A stretch of 6,312 nt of DNA. Source: JABEVB01 sp049965775 (GTDB lineage Bacteria; Planctomycetota; Phycisphaerae; WQYP01). The translations under genes were made by a program, and so were the position numbers. The DNA lies in the NCBI GenBank assembly GCA_049965775.1, contig JBMFVX010000152.1, positions 1-6,312 on the forward strand, in the 5' to 3' direction. Position 1 is the stretch's first letter; each line of letters begins with the position of its first letter. Under the pieces are notes generated by a model that saw only the letters and a list, made by a program, of their open reading frames with translations, was not told the origin of the DNA and ran no database searches. This document shows positions 1 through 6,221 of the stretch, piece by piece.

Positions 1-532
1 CGCAACGCCGCTTCCTACGCCAGTCGGAAACGCCGGAGTAAAGGTGAAGAGTTTTTATAGCGCTGTCGTGTTAGGCCGCGCTGTGAACCCTGTGGCAGAA
101 CCCGTCGCGCAGCGCTCCAAAAATCTTCGTGCCTCGGTGTATTCAAAAAACTCGCGTTTTTCCCGCCTACACCAAAATCTGGCATCCCCCAGAAATAACC
201 AGTTCCCGGTGGCGGCAGCGAAGTTACTGCGTCCCAGCACAAAAGCGCAGCGCCCCATACGCTACTTTCTACTATCTCCATCTACTCTCTCACGGCCCGC
301 AGGCCGCGTGACTAACATCAAAAACGGCCTGCATAAGTTGCCGCAGGCCCGCCAGCGACGCTTGTATATGCAGCGGCTGGGCCAACGCGATTGCCCCAAA
401 AAGTTTCTTTGTGGCTTGTCGTTTAACGTTCGCCGATGGGGCGGCGGATATAGGGATAGCCGCGAGAGCCGCCGACGTGGCATAGGAAAATAACTTTGCG
501 CCGTCGGCATCATCGGATAAACTCGCGCAGAT
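1..532. other. Unassigned region upstream of tyrA
   Basis: I recognise no gene in this 532-bp stretch. Forward frame 2 is open from the window edge to a stop at 491-493. A GTG at 44 is preceded by GGAG at a workable distance, which would give about 149 residues. That product has roughly 33 Lys/Arg against only 4 Asp/Glu and no familiar motif, so it is more likely an accidental open frame than a gene. Leftward frames of 60-90 codons cover the same bases and also look like nothing known. The other two forward frames stop at 39-41 and 58-60, so the tail of a gene lying to the left could end there (for example ...RSKGEEFL), but a tail this short cannot be identified. I looked for tmRNA, RNase P RNA, SRP RNA and tRNA signatures and found none. 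A leftward terminator-like stem-loop (320-349) is listed separately. Confidence 0.5.
320..349 (-). terminator. Leftward intrinsic terminator-like stem-loop
   Basis: GGCCTGC (326-332) and GCAGGCC (343-349) form a perfect 7-bp stem around a 10-nt loop. Read on the minus strand, the stem is followed by one G and then five T (complement of the A run 320-324), which is the layout of a Rho-independent terminator. No leftward gene is recognisable to its right, because tyrA runs the other way. It may therefore end an unknown short transcript, or be a chance hairpin. The CGCAGGCC of the right arm also occurs at 298-305. Confidence 0.35.
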
Positions 533-1429
533 ATGCATAAGTCTCGGACAACATCGTTTGGCTCGGTTGCGATTATAGGCGTTGGGTTGCTCGGTGCGTC
601 GCTCGGTTTGGCTTTGAAAAAGCGACTCTTGGCCAGCACAGTGGTTGGTGTTGGCCGCCCAGGCAGTTTATCGCTGAAAACAGCCTTGAAGATGGGTGCG
701 ATTGACACGGCCTCAACCGACATGGGCGCAGTAAGCGAATGTGACCTTATCGTGCTGGCGAGCAACATAGGGGCATTTCCGGAATTGATGCGGCAGTTAG
801 CCCGATACATCAAGCCCGGTGCCATTGTAACGGACGTCGGCTCGACCAAAGAGCAGGTTATGCAATGGGCTGCCGAGCTGTTGCCGACGGGGGCGTTTGT
901 CGGCTCGCATCCGATGGCCGGCTCCGAACGGCGCGGGCCGGAGTTTGCGCGGGCCGATTTGTACCAGGGCGCCGTGTGTTTGGTCTGTGCGCCGCCGCAA
1001 GGTATAAGCCCAAAAGCGGTGCGTCGGGTGCAGGCATTGTGGCGGGCTGTGGGCATGCGCACACTGGGCGTTGCGCCCCGGCAACACGATGAAATTGTCG
1101 CAACGATCAGCCATGTACCGCACGCGGTGGCCGCTGCCCTGGTGCAACTTAGCTGCAGCGTGCCGGGCGCTGATGCGGCAATTGCGGGGGGCTTTGTTGA
1201 CACCACGCGGATTGCTTCAGGTGATCCAAAAATGTGGGCGGATATTTTCAAAACCAATGGGTCTGCGATTAATGCGTCGCTGGGGTTGCTGATTGCGCTG
1301 CTTGAACATTATAGGCGCGTGGTGCGGCGTGGGGACGTAGAAGAGCTGCAGCAGTTATTTGCCGAAGCTAAAAAGCGGCGCGACGGCCTTGTGGCCAAGT
1401 TGCGACCTAAAAGGGAAGCGACAAGGTAA
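533..1429 (+). CDS. tyrA: Prephenate/arogenate dehydrogenase (TyrA)
   Basis: This 298-residue protein is a TyrA-family dehydrogenase, which oxidatively decarboxylates prephenate (or arogenate) in the cytoplasmic tyrosine pathway. An N-terminal Rossmann fold opens with VAIIGVGLLGASLG, the dinucleotide-binding GxGxxG at residues 16-21. DVGSTK (101-106) and HPMAGSE (126-132) follow; H126 occupies the position of the family's catalytic histidine. The C-terminal helical half carries SHVPHAVAAAL (193-203) and FVDTTRIASGDPKMW (221-235), in which R226 corresponds to the conserved substrate-binding arginine. There is no chorismate mutase domain or ACT domain, so it is the short monofunctional form. 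The nucleotide-selectivity position after strand beta2 reads VVGVGRPGS (37-45), with Gly-Arg where NAD-dependent members usually have Asp, hinting at NADP use. ATG 533 is the first in-frame Met after a stop at 518-520 and leaves 10 residues before the Rossmann fold. No clear Shine-Dalgarno precedes it. Family assignment is firm; substrate and cofactor preference are inferred. Confidence 0.95.
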   Translation: MHKSRTTSFGSVAIIGVGLLGASLGLALKKRLLASTVVGVGRPGSLSLKTALKMGAIDTASTDMGAVSECDLIVLASNIGAFPELMRQLARYIKPGAIVTDVGSTKEQVMQWAAELLPTGAFVGSHPMAGSERRGPEFARADLYQGAVCLVCAPPQGISPKAVRRVQALWRAVGMRTLGVAPRQHDEIVATISHVPHAVAAALVQLSCSVPGADAAIAGGFVDTTRIASGDPKMWADIFKTNGSAINASLGLLIALLEHYRRVVRRGDVEELQQLFAEAKKRRDGLVAKLRPKREATR

Positions 1430-1461
1430 ACCGCGTGCTTGTAGCGCCGTCGGGGGCGGTG

Positions 1462-1470
1462 TGTTACAAT
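1462..1470 (+). promoter_or_regulatory. Possible extended -10 promoter for glgB
   Basis: TGTTACAAT fits the extended -10 consensus TGnTATAAT with one mismatch. It lies about 84 bp before the glgB start, in the gap after tyrA. No good -35 is present at 17 bp; TTGTAG at 1439-1444 would need a 20-bp spacer. An extended -10 can work without a strong -35. If it is real, glgB and the regulator are transcribed apart from tyrA with a leader of roughly 75 nt. The match is to sigma-70-type consensus and promoter rules in this lineage are uncertain. Confidence 0.35.
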
Positions 1471-1504
1471 TCGGCATGTCTTAAAGCCTTGTCAAGGGGC
1501 GGTG

Positions 1505-1517
1505 GCCGGGTGCCGGC
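1505..1517 (+). other. GC-rich hairpin in glgB leader
   Basis: GCCGG (1505-1509) and CCGGC (1513-1517) pair perfectly around a GTG loop, about 36 bases ahead of the glgB start and inside the leader expected from the candidate promoter at 1462-1470. No T tract follows, so it is not an intrinsic terminator. It could affect leader stability or be incidental in a GC-rich gap. Confidence 0.3.
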
Positions 1518-1543
1518 GCGGGGGAACGGTTAAACTTTCAGCG

Positions 1544-1549
1544 AAAGGA
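1544..1549 (+). promoter_or_regulatory. Ribosome binding site of glgB
   Basis: AAAGGA ends four bases before ATG 1554 and supports that start. The resulting N-terminus reaches the conserved DPWL motif (residues 17-20) after a short polar lead, as expected for this branching-enzyme type. Confidence 0.6.
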
Positions 1550-1553
1550 CCTG

Positions 1554-3614
1554 ATGGCTAAGTCTAAAAAACTGGCGGATGGCACGGGCCTTGTTGAGCA
1601 AGACCCATGGCTGGCACCGCATGCTGACGCGTTGCGGCATCGCTGGCAGCATTACATGAAAATTAAAGACAGCATTTTGAAATCGGGTGGTTTACTTGGG
1701 CCGATAAGTCAGGGCCATACCTATTTTGGTTTTAATCGTGGTGAGTTAGAGGGGCAAAAAGGGGTGTGGTATAGAGAGTGGGCGCCGGGGGCCGCTGCGC
1801 TGGGGCTGGTGGGTGACTTTAACGGATGGGATTGTACGGCCAACCCGCTCACGCGAGATGAGTATGGCGTGTGGAGCGCGTTTTTGCCTGATGCGCGTTA
1901 TGGCGATCGGTTGCGCCACGAGAGCCGCGTTAAGGTTCGGGTGCAAAGCGCTGCCGGTGCGATGGACCGCATTCCGGCCTATATAAGGCGGGTGGTGCAG
2001 GATGCGGCCACGCATGATTTTGTGGGGCAGTATTGGCACCCGGAACATTCGTTTGAGTTTTTGCACGCGTCGCCCGATGCGCAACGCCGGCCCGGCGGGC
2101 TGCGCATATACGAAGCACATGTCGGCATGGCATTGGAAGAGGCGCGGGTAGGCACGTATGCGGAGTTTACCCGGCATATTCTGCCGAGAATCCATGATCT
2201 GCGTTACAACGCCATACAGCTGATGGCCATTATGGAGCATCCGTTTTATGGCTCGTTTGGCTACCATGTGAGCAATTTATTTGCGCCGAGTTCGCGCTTC
2301 GGCACGCCGGAAGAACTCAAAGGCCTGATTGATACGGCACATGGCATGGGCATAAGCGTGCTACTCGACGTCGTGCACAGCCACGCGATAAAGAACCTCA
2401 ACGAGGGGTTAAACCGTTTTGACGGAACGGACTATCAGTACTTTCATGCCGGGGCGCGCGGGCAGCACGTGGCATGGGATTCTATGTGCTACGACTACAG
2501 CGTGTATGAAGTGCAGCGGCTGCTGCTGAGCAACTTGCGCTACTGGATGGAAGAGTTCCGGTTTGACGGGTTCCGTTTTGACGGCGTGACGAGCATGCTG
2601 TACCTCGACCATGGGCTTGGGGCCAAGTTTACCAGCTACGACAGCTATTTTGGCCCCAATGTAGACGAAGACGCCGTGGCGTATTTGCGGCTCGCCAACG
2701 AGTTGGTGCATACGATTCGGGCTGATGGTATTACCATCGCGGAGGACGTTTCGGGAATGCCGGGGATGGCACGGCCGGTAGCCGAGGGTGGGTTGGGGTT
2801 CGATTATCGTTTGGCGATGGGCGTGCCCGACTACTGGATAAAATTACTCAAAGAACAGCGCGATGAAGACTGGAAGCTTGGCGAGCTATACGGCACGCTG
2901 CTTAACCGCCGACACAACGAAAAGCACATTGGTTATGCCGAAAGCCACGACCAGGCGTTGGTAGGCGATAAAACGATTGCCTTCTGGTTGATGGATAAAG
3001 ACATGTATTGGAATATGAGCAAGTTCACGCAAAGCGTCATCGTAGACCGGGGGCTGGCGCTGCACAAATTGATAAGGCTCATTACCTTCAGCCTCGCGGG
3101 TGAAGGCTACCTTAACTTCATCGGCAATGAATTCGGCCATCCGGAGTGGGTTGATTTCCCACGGCCCGGCAATAATTACTCGCATCACTATGCGCGGCGG
3201 TTGTGGTCTATGGTGGACCGGGACGACCTGCGCTATCGCGGGCTTAATAATTTTGACCGCGCCATGCAAATGCTTGACGATAAATACAGCCTGCTTACGG
3301 ACTCGTTTATTGAACAGTTGATGGTTCATGAAGACACCAGGCAGCTTGCATACCGGCGTGGGCCGCTGGTGTTTGTGTTTAATTTTCATCCTAATGAGTC
3401 GTTTTTTGGGTTGCGCATTCCAGTGCCCGACCGGTGCGACTACCGCGTTGTGCTTGATACCGACCGACCGGAGTTTGAAGGTCAGGGCCGGGTGCAGGAT
3501 GGGGCGGTGTATCCGGTGCAGGATGTGCCGTTGTACGGGCGCAATCAGAGCGTTCAGATATACATTCCGGCGCGCACAGCGCAGGTGCTGGCCCCGGCGT
3601 CAAAAGCGACGTAA
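1554..3614 (+). CDS. glgB: 1,4-alpha-glucan branching enzyme, eukaryote-like GH13 type
   Basis: This 686-residue protein is a glycogen branching enzyme. It cleaves alpha-1,4 glucan chains and reattaches them in alpha-1,6 linkage in the cytoplasm. Order of parts: N-terminal helical segment with DPWL (17-20); CBM48-like beta-sandwich (about 55-140, including VWYREWAPGAAALGLVGDFNGWD); GH13 catalytic barrel (about 180-560); C-terminal beta domain (about 590-680). GH13 signatures are intact: region I DVVHSH (272-277), region II GFRFDGV with R341 and nucleophile D343, acid/base E397 in ITIAEDVSGMP, and H465-D466 in YAESHDQALVGDK. EHPFYGSFGYHVSNLFAPSSRFGTPEEL (228-255) and GYLNFIGNEFGHPEW (518-532) are typical of the eukaryote-like (human GBE1, GH13_8) group rather than the E. 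coli GlgB group. The length is close to the roughly 700 residues of animal enzymes. It has no signal peptide. The XylR-type regulator begins 26 bp downstream. No other glycogen genes are visible in the window. Confidence 0.96.
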   Translation: MAKSKKLADGTGLVEQDPWLAPHADALRHRWQHYMKIKDSILKSGGLLGPISQGHTYFGFNRGELEGQKGVWYREWAPGAAALGLVGDFNGWDCTANPLTRDEYGVWSAFLPDARYGDRLRHESRVKVRVQSAAGAMDRIPAYIRRVVQDAATHDFVGQYWHPEHSFEFLHASPDAQRRPGGLRIYEAHVGMALEEARVGTYAEFTRHILPRIHDLRYNAIQLMAIMEHPFYGSFGYHVSNLFAPSSRFGTPEELKGLIDTAHGMGISVLLDVVHSHAIKNLNEGLNRFDGTDYQYFHAGARGQHVAWDSMCYDYSVYEVQRLLLSNLRYWMEEFRFDGFRFDGVTSMLYLDHGLGAKFTSYDSYFGPNVDEDAVAYLRLANELVHTIRADGITIAEDVSGMPGMARPVAEGGLGFDYRLAMGVPDYWIKLLKEQRDEDWKLGELYGTLLNRRHNEKHIGYAESHDQALVGDKTIAFWLMDKDMYWNMSKFTQSVIVDRGLALHKLIRLITFSLAGEGYLNFIGNEFGHPEWVDFPRPGNNYSHHYARRLWSMVDRDDLRYRGLNNFDRAMQMLDDKYSLLTDSFIEQLMVHEDTRQLAYRRGPLVFVFNFHPNESFFGLRIPVPDRCDYRVVLDTDRPEFEGQGRVQDGAVYPVQDVPLYGRNQSVQIYIPARTAQVLAPASKAT

Positions 3615-3625
3615 TTGCGCTTGGC

Positions 3626-3630
3626 AGAGG
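3626..3630 (+). promoter_or_regulatory. Ribosome binding site of XylR-type regulator
   Basis: AGAGG lies ten bases before ATG 3641, within the 26-bp gap after the glgB stop. It supports this start over an ATG at 3790 or later, because the sensor domain's first conserved residues (VALLIESSRAYGRGLLRG) begin only 14 codons in. Confidence 0.5.
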
Positions 3631-3640
3631 ATTTTGGCGC

Positions 3641-4852
3641 ATGGCACAACGCGGCAAGCGGCATATCGGCCGGCACCCGACGGTGGCGCTGCTTATTGAA
3701 TCATCGCGCGCGTATGGGCGCGGGCTTTTGCGCGGCATTGCCCGCTATGTGCGCGAGACGGCCCGGTGGAATGTGCTCCATCAGGAGCGTTCGCTTTCGG
3801 ATGCGGCTCCCGTGTGGCTTACGCATCAGGCTTGCGATGGAGTAATTGCCCGTGTGGAAAGTCCACAGCTTTTAGAGCAGCTTCGCCGCCTGCGGCTACC
3901 CGTGGTGGATGTTCGGGGTGTGCTGGAGTGTAAGGGCATTCCGCGGGTGTTAAGCGACGATGGGGCCATTGCGGTGATGGCGGCCGAGCATTTGCTGGAC
4001 AGAGGCCTGCGTAACTTGGCGTTTTGCGGCTTTGGCGGGGCGGACTACTCGCGTCGGAGGCAGGAGGCGTTTTGTCGGCGGGTATCGGCGGCTGGGTACG
4101 CCGTGGAGGTGTTTAATACGACAGCGCCGCTTCGCCGGGCTGATACGCAGCGAATTGAAGCCGCGGCCATTGCCGGCGAAAATAAGATTCGCCGCTGGCT
4201 TAAGCGATTGCCAACTCCGGTGGGCATTATGGCGTGCAACGATATTTGCGGGCGCATGGTGCTCGATGCGTGCCTGCGCGAGGCTTTACGCGCACCGGAA
4301 AGCGTTGCGGTGGTGGGAGTGGACAATGATGATGTGTTGTGCGAGCTATCGAGTCCGCCGCTTTCAAGCGTGCAGCCTGACTGCGACGGCATTGGTTACC
4401 GCGCCGCAGCGCTGCTGGCGCGAATGATGCATGGCGGCAACCGGGCGGCAAGGTCGCTTTACATTGCGCCGACGGGCATTGTCACGCGGCTTTCGACCGA
4501 TATGCTGGCCGTGGATGATCGGCTGGTGGCCGAGGCACTGGCATTTATTCGCCGCAGCCGCGGCAGGCATATAAGCGTTGAGCATATTTTGGACCATTTG
4601 GCGGACAGCGGGCTGACGACCTCGCGCAGCACCCTCGAGCGGCGTTTTGCCGAGCATCTAAAGCGGTCCCCGCGCGATGAAATTGCGCGTGCCGCGATGG
4701 AACGGGCACGCGAGCTGTTGCTGGGCACGGGGCTGCCGCTGCAGCGTATAGCCGAGAGCGTCGGCCTGGCCTATTCGGAATATTTCATACGGGTGTTTAA
4801 GCAGCGGTATGGCGTAACGCCGGGCGAGTTTCGGCGGCGTGCGGGCCGGTAA
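3641..4852 (+). CDS. XylR-type transcriptional regulator (LacI-like sensor plus AraC HTH)
   Basis: This 403-residue DNA-binding regulator belongs to the XylR subgroup of the AraC family. The N-terminal two-thirds (about 14-285) is a LacI/periplasmic-binding-like sugar sensor: VALLIESSRAYGRGLLRGIARYVRE (15-39), MAAEHLLDRG (113-122), NLAFCGF (125-131), VGIMACNDICGRMVLDA (194-210) and VAVVGVDNDDVLCELSSPPLSSV (222-244). The linker contains STDMLAVDD (285-293). The C-terminal AraC domain (about 297-401) has two helix-turn-helix units, the first around ISVEHILDHLADSGLTTSRSTLERRF and the second around LPLQRIAESVGLAYSEYFIRVFKQRYGVTPGEFRR. As usual for this subgroup there is no LacI-type N-terminal HTH. 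In E. coli XylR the sensor binds xylose; the ligand here cannot be read from sequence. The 26-bp gap to glgB implies co-transcription, so control of storage glucan or of a distant sugar operon is possible. Such regulators are very common in planctomycete-like bacteria. I leave the symbol empty because xylose specificity is unproven. Confidence 0.93.
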   Translation: MAQRGKRHIGRHPTVALLIESSRAYGRGLLRGIARYVRETARWNVLHQERSLSDAAPVWLTHQACDGVIARVESPQLLEQLRRLRLPVVDVRGVLECKGIPRVLSDDGAIAVMAAEHLLDRGLRNLAFCGFGGADYSRRRQEAFCRRVSAAGYAVEVFNTTAPLRRADTQRIEAAAIAGENKIRRWLKRLPTPVGIMACNDICGRMVLDACLREALRAPESVAVVGVDNDDVLCELSSPPLSSVQPDCDGIGYRAAALLARMMHGGNRAARSLYIAPTGIVTRLSTDMLAVDDRLVAEALAFIRRSRGRHISVEHILDHLADSGLTTSRSTLERRFAEHLKRSPRDEIARAAMERARELLLGTGLPLQRIAESVGLAYSEYFIRVFKQRYGVTPGEFRRRAGR

Positions 4853-4893
4853 AGTTTCGGGGTGCGGGCCAAAGGCGGATGGTGAATTGAGTC

Positions 4894-4912
4894 GCGTCAT
4901 GAGAACTGACGC
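4894..4912. other. Stem-loop between converging genes
   Basis: GCGTCA (4894-4899) and TGACGC (4907-4912) make a perfect 6-bp stem with a 7-nt loop in the 75-bp gap between the stops of the rightward regulator gene and the leftward DUF4279-like gene. Neither strand has a following T run, so it is a weak candidate for a shared 3' end structure. Confidence 0.3.
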
Positions 4913-4927
4913 AAATAGGGCGCTGTG

Positions 4928-5392
4928 TTAAACGTGCGTGGCATCAGAACTGCGATAAATGTCCATGTTGAAGCTGGCTCTCATGCGGGCGAGGGTGCAC
5001 ATGGTTGCCGGTGATATACGGAAGGCGGTGCGCTGTTCCGGCTCAAAGACAGCGCCGCTGATGCGAACCTGCGAATGTCGGGGTAGATTATCAAAGACGT
5101 CAAGACGTTCTAAAAATGGGGAGATGGCGAGCTGCAGCACGTCGTCCATGACGGGACGCGGCTCGTTGGTGATTTCAAAGTAAACTTCCAGGCCATTTGA
5201 TTTTCGCCTTTGTAGGAGCTTGGGATGGCAGAGATCGCCTTTTCGCCATAGCTTAAATGGGCGAATTCCGAGGGCCTCGGCGAGGCACTCAGGGTCGTCA
5301 TCGAAATTCTCGATAATCACGGAAATGCAGATTTCGGGAGATCCTTGCTCCACGACATCCTGCGATTCCGGCTCTGGCGTTTCCGGATTCAT
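4928..5392 (-). CDS. DUF4279-like protein of unknown function
   Basis: This 154-residue soluble protein has no signal peptide and no membrane segment. Its pattern fits the DUF4279 family as I know it. An opening strand ICISVIIENF is followed by DDDPECLAEALGIRPFKLWRKGD (31-53), the family's 'D-P-x-x-L..LGI-x-P....W-x-K-G-D' block. Then comes a strand LEVYFEITNE (68-77), a helical span VMDDVLQLAISPFLERLDVF (81-100), a beta pair VRISGAVFEPEQRTAF (109-124), and a closing ISPATMCTLARMRASFNMDIY (126-146) that matches the family's 'ls...l..la.l...ldiDiY' end. The acidic N-terminal tail (about 18 residues) is extra. ATG 5392 is the only ATG ahead of the domain, with GGAG eleven bases upstream; a TTG at 5437 would add 15 residues and is less likely. 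DUF4279 proteins have no established biochemical role as far as I know. Neighbours give no clue: it converges on the regulator gene and has 5' non-coding sequence behind it. Confidence 0.75.
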   Translation of the reverse strand: MNPETPEPESQDVVEQGSPEICISVIIENFDDDPECLAEALGIRPFKLWRKGDLCHPKLLQRRKSNGLEVYFEITNEPRPVMDDVLQLAISPFLERLDVFDNLPRHSQVRISGAVFEPEQRTAFRISPATMCTLARMRASFNMDIYRSSDATHV

Positions 5393-5597
5393 AATCCGTA
5401 CTGCTCCACATTTAAGCCAACAAGCTGGCGGCCACAACTAGAGTTTATCGGCCTTGCAGCCCAAAACCTATGAGATGTACTCCCTGAAAGGCGCTTGCCG
5501 GGCGATGACCCCTGCAAGTCAGCCTTGCACTGCGCCATATTATGCAACCAGAAGCGTAAATATCCAAATCTTTTCATCAAGAATCTTCGTTCAATAC

Positions 5598-5620
5598 GGC
5601 TGATAACGGCGTTTTCAGCC
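5598..5620. other. Near-perfect 23-nt hairpin
   Basis: GGCTGA-T-AAC (5598-5607), loop GGC, then GTT-T-TCAGCC (5611-5620): nine base pairs interrupted by a single T/T mismatch. No T run follows on either strand, so this is not a standard terminator. It lies about 205 bp upstream of the DUF4279-like gene start. Confidence 0.5.
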
Positions 5621-5760
5621 TCGTCACAATGATTTATCGGTGGTAGGCAGGCCTGGGCATCACTTGCATGAATAAAATATTGCGAAAACATTGTGATTAT
5701 AAGACCACAGCCAGCAGGGGTGGTTCGCGCAAAGGGCTGGTGGGGGCATCCAAGCGCAAT

Positions 5761-5801
5761 AAAAAAACCCGTGGCGGGCTTTCGCTTACGCCACAGGCTT
5801 T
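5761..5801 (-). terminator. Strong leftward intrinsic terminator
   Basis: On the minus strand the sequence reads AAAGCCTGTGGCG, a 12-nt loop, CGCCACGGG and then seven T (complement of the A run 5761-5767). The core is a perfect 6-bp GTGGCG/CGCCAC stem (5771-5776 with 5789-5794), extended past one mismatch by GG/CC and then A/T pairs. This is a textbook Rho-independent terminator for transcription coming from the right. The nearest leftward gene to its right is the putative LacI-family tail ending at 6274, almost 500 bp away. It would therefore close a long 3' untranslated region or an unrecognised small RNA gene. Confidence 0.7.
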
Positions 5802-5860
5802 GGGAGATCCTACGGTTCATACGATTCTTGGCTTGGTGGAGAAGGTTTTTTACCAGCCAC

Positions 5861-5900
5861 CGCTCAAGAACTTAGACCTACGCTCAAGAACTTAGACCTA
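5861..5900. repeat. Exact 20-bp tandem duplication
   Basis: The unit CGCTCAAGAACTTAGACCTA occurs twice back to back without any mismatch (5861-5880 and 5881-5900). There is no third copy on either side. Perfect identity suggests a recent slippage or duplication event, or a functional pair of protein-binding sites. The unit is not palindromic and the 20-bp period is close to two helical turns. Confidence 0.95.
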
Positions 5901-6011
5901 CTTTAACTCGTTACAACGGCCGCACAAGGAGATATTACATCATTAAGCTATACTTTTGCGTCAGACTGCAATCCGCAGAGCTCCCCGGCCAAAAGCAACA
6001 TTGGGTGCGCG

Positions 6012-6056
6012 GCTTTGTAATCGGCTTGCCCGGAACCGCCGGCCGGTCAACAAAGC
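6012..6056. other. Long imperfect stem-loop
   Basis: GCTTTGT (6012-6018) pairs perfectly with ACAAAGC (6050-6056). Inside, after a 7-nt asymmetric bulge, TG (6027-6028) pairs with CA (6048-6049) and CCGG (6030-6033) pairs with CCGG (6043-6046), leaving a 9-nt loop. The pairing suggests a folded RNA element or a palindromic DNA site. No T tract follows on either strand. Confidence 0.4.
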
Positions 6057-6221
6057 AGGGTAAGTGCCGAGGATGTTGCCGGTAGTAACCAAGGTTCCTC
6101 CGATGATGTGATGCAGCCATGGCGCGGCATCTGTCTTCATGGGTGTATTTGTAGCGACGGCGATAGGAGCGATTGGGGGGCGTATGTCAACGACGAGCTG
6201 GCGCACAACGCTTACCTGTGG

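Noticed and set aside
44..493. Forward 149-codon frame with a GGAG-preceded GTG, just ahead of tyrA
   Set aside because: Codon use is not absurd, but the product is extremely basic (about 33 Lys/Arg against 4 acidic residues) and resembles nothing known. It is kept only as a remark in the region entry.
290..538. Leftward 82-codon Ala-rich frame starting at the tyrA start codon
   Set aside because: It overlaps the tyrA start (both use the palindrome ATGCAT), lacks a leader of its own and runs through the terminator-like hairpin at 320-349.
262..1257. 331-codon open frame antisense to tyrA
   Set aside because: It overlaps almost all of tyrA on the opposite strand, has no recognisable motif and is rich in Ala, Pro, Ser and Thr, as expected from reading a GC-rich gene backwards.
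1746..2267. 173-codon frame antisense to glgB
   Set aside because: It is a shadow of a gene whose catalytic motifs are all intact on the other strand.
5389..5820. Leftward 143-codon frame
   Set aside because: It passes through a strong intrinsic terminator and several hairpins, ends only 4 bp inside the start of the DUF4279-like gene, and shows no familiar motif.
5668..5895. Forward 75-codon frame
   Set aside because: No Shine-Dalgarno site, Lys/Arg/Gly-rich, and it is composed largely of the terminator and tandem-repeat bases.
5861..5900. Possible CRISPR array or iteron set
   Set aside because: Only two copies, directly abutting with no spacer, and no cas or replication genes nearby.
5933..6100. 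Possible rightward gene after the AAGGAG at 5926-5931
   Set aside because: A good Shine-Dalgarno-like site is present, but no ATG, GTG or TTG with a substantial frame follows at a suitable distance.
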